Positions 5,462 through 5,747 of a stretch of DNA of 5,747 bases are shown one piece after another (position 1 is the stretch's first letter; the number at the start of each line of letters is the position of its first letter). The stretch comes from Bacteroidota bacterium (lineage in GTDB: Bacteria; Bacteroidota; Ignavibacteria; SZUA-365), in the NCBI GenBank assembly GCA_018224345.1, contig JAGTUW010000321.1, positions 1 through 5,747 of the forward strand, given 5' to 3'. The position numbers and the translations under genes were made by a program. Under the pieces are notes generated by a model. That model saw nothing but the letters and a program-made list of their open reading frames with translations. It was not told the origin of the DNA and did no database searches.

Positions 5462-5747
5462 ATGCAATTCGACACACCTCCGCCTATTGAATTCGATCAA
5501 GTGCACTTCGCCTACGGTGATATCCCGGTGCTGCGCGATCTGTCCTTTGTCTTCGAGCCGGGCAGCTTCCTCGGTGTGATCGGTCCGAACGGTGCGGGAA
5601 AAACCACGATGCTTCGTCTGCTGACAGGACTGCAGCATCCGTCCCGGGGAACGGTACGGATCGCCGGGACGAGCGTCACAGGAATCGCGCCCCGCACGCT
5701 CGCACGCACACTCGCCGTCGTTCCACAGAATGAATCCATTGCCTTCC
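5462..5747 (+). CDS. ABC transporter ATP-binding protein, FecE/BtuD-like (5' part, cut by right edge)
   Basis: The first 95 codons of an ABC nucleotide-binding domain are present. Strand one is IEFDQVHFAYG at 9-19, with Tyr18 as the A-loop aromatic residue. Walker A is GPNGAGKTT at 41-49 and the Q-loop glutamine is Gln89 in AVVPQN. The layout, with LRDLSF, LLTGLQHPSRGTVRIAG and the run PRTLARTLAVVPQ, resembles ATPases of iron-siderophore, haem or cobalamin importers (FecE, FepC, BtuD). The signature motif, Walker B and H-loop lie beyond the window, so substrate and completeness cannot be judged. ATG 5462 is the only reasonable start, since the frame has no earlier ATG, GTG or TTG back to at least 5390, yet it lacks a clear Shine-Dalgarno sequence. 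It follows ogg by 90 bases; I see no functional link between import and the repair genes, although iron supply and oxidative damage are related topics. Confidence 0.88.
   Translation, partial: MQFDTPPPIEFDQVHFAYGDIPVLRDLSFVFEPGSFLGVIGPNGAGKTTMLRLLTGLQHPSRGTVRIAGTSVTGIAPRTLARTLAVVPQNESIAF

Noticed and set aside
5368..5490. 40-codon frame starting in an ATGA overlap with the ogg stop
   Set aside because: It is short, has no motif, and overlaps the start of the ABC ATPase in another frame. The ATGA overlap alone is not enough.

Overview
This 5.7 kb bacterial window is moderately GC-rich and almost fully coding. Two genes lie on the minus strand on the left and four on the plus strand on the right, with divergent transcription from an AT-rich region around 2795-3070. 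The citrate synthase is of the mitochondrial-like type. The YchF-like GTPase is divergent, the MutY ends in a winged-helix-like tail, and an Ogg2-type glycosylase stands where E. coli would use MutM. This mix fits a free-living bacterium, perhaps of the Bacteroidota/Chlorobi/Ignavibacteria neighbourhood. That placement is an impression from protein flavour; no rRNA or marker gene is present.

Left half, minus strand, read right to left: citrate synthase (2794-1517), a 225-bp gap with two GC-rich hairpins (1506-1479 and 1395-1359), then a YchF/OLA1-type P-loop GTPase (1291-209). Beyond it lies a doubtful reading frame running off the left edge (201-1). A strong 46-nt imperfect hairpin (59-104) sits inside that frame and casts doubt on it.

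Right half, plus strand: a MutT-like Nudix hydrolase (3071-3469), a 198-bp non-coding stretch, a MutY-family adenine glycosylase (3668-4660), a 63-bp gap, an Ogg2-family 8-oxoguanine glycosylase/lyase (4724-5371), a 90-bp gap, and the first 95 codons of a FecE/BtuD-like ABC transporter ATPase (5462 to the right edge).

The most interesting feature is the run MutT-like, MutY-like, Ogg2. Together these would form a complete GO (8-oxoguanine) defence: cleaning the nucleotide pool, removing A opposite 8-oxoG, and removing 8-oxoG itself. In E. coli the three functions are encoded at scattered loci and the last is done by MutM. Within the cluster, the MutY-like enzyme has Glu where the family has its catalytic Asp and lacks the usual MutT-like C-terminal domain. 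The Ogg2 protein keeps the catalytic Lys/Asp pair and the terminal lysine used to recognise 8-oxoG. I see no CRISPR array, tRNA, rRNA, insertion sequence or phage gene.
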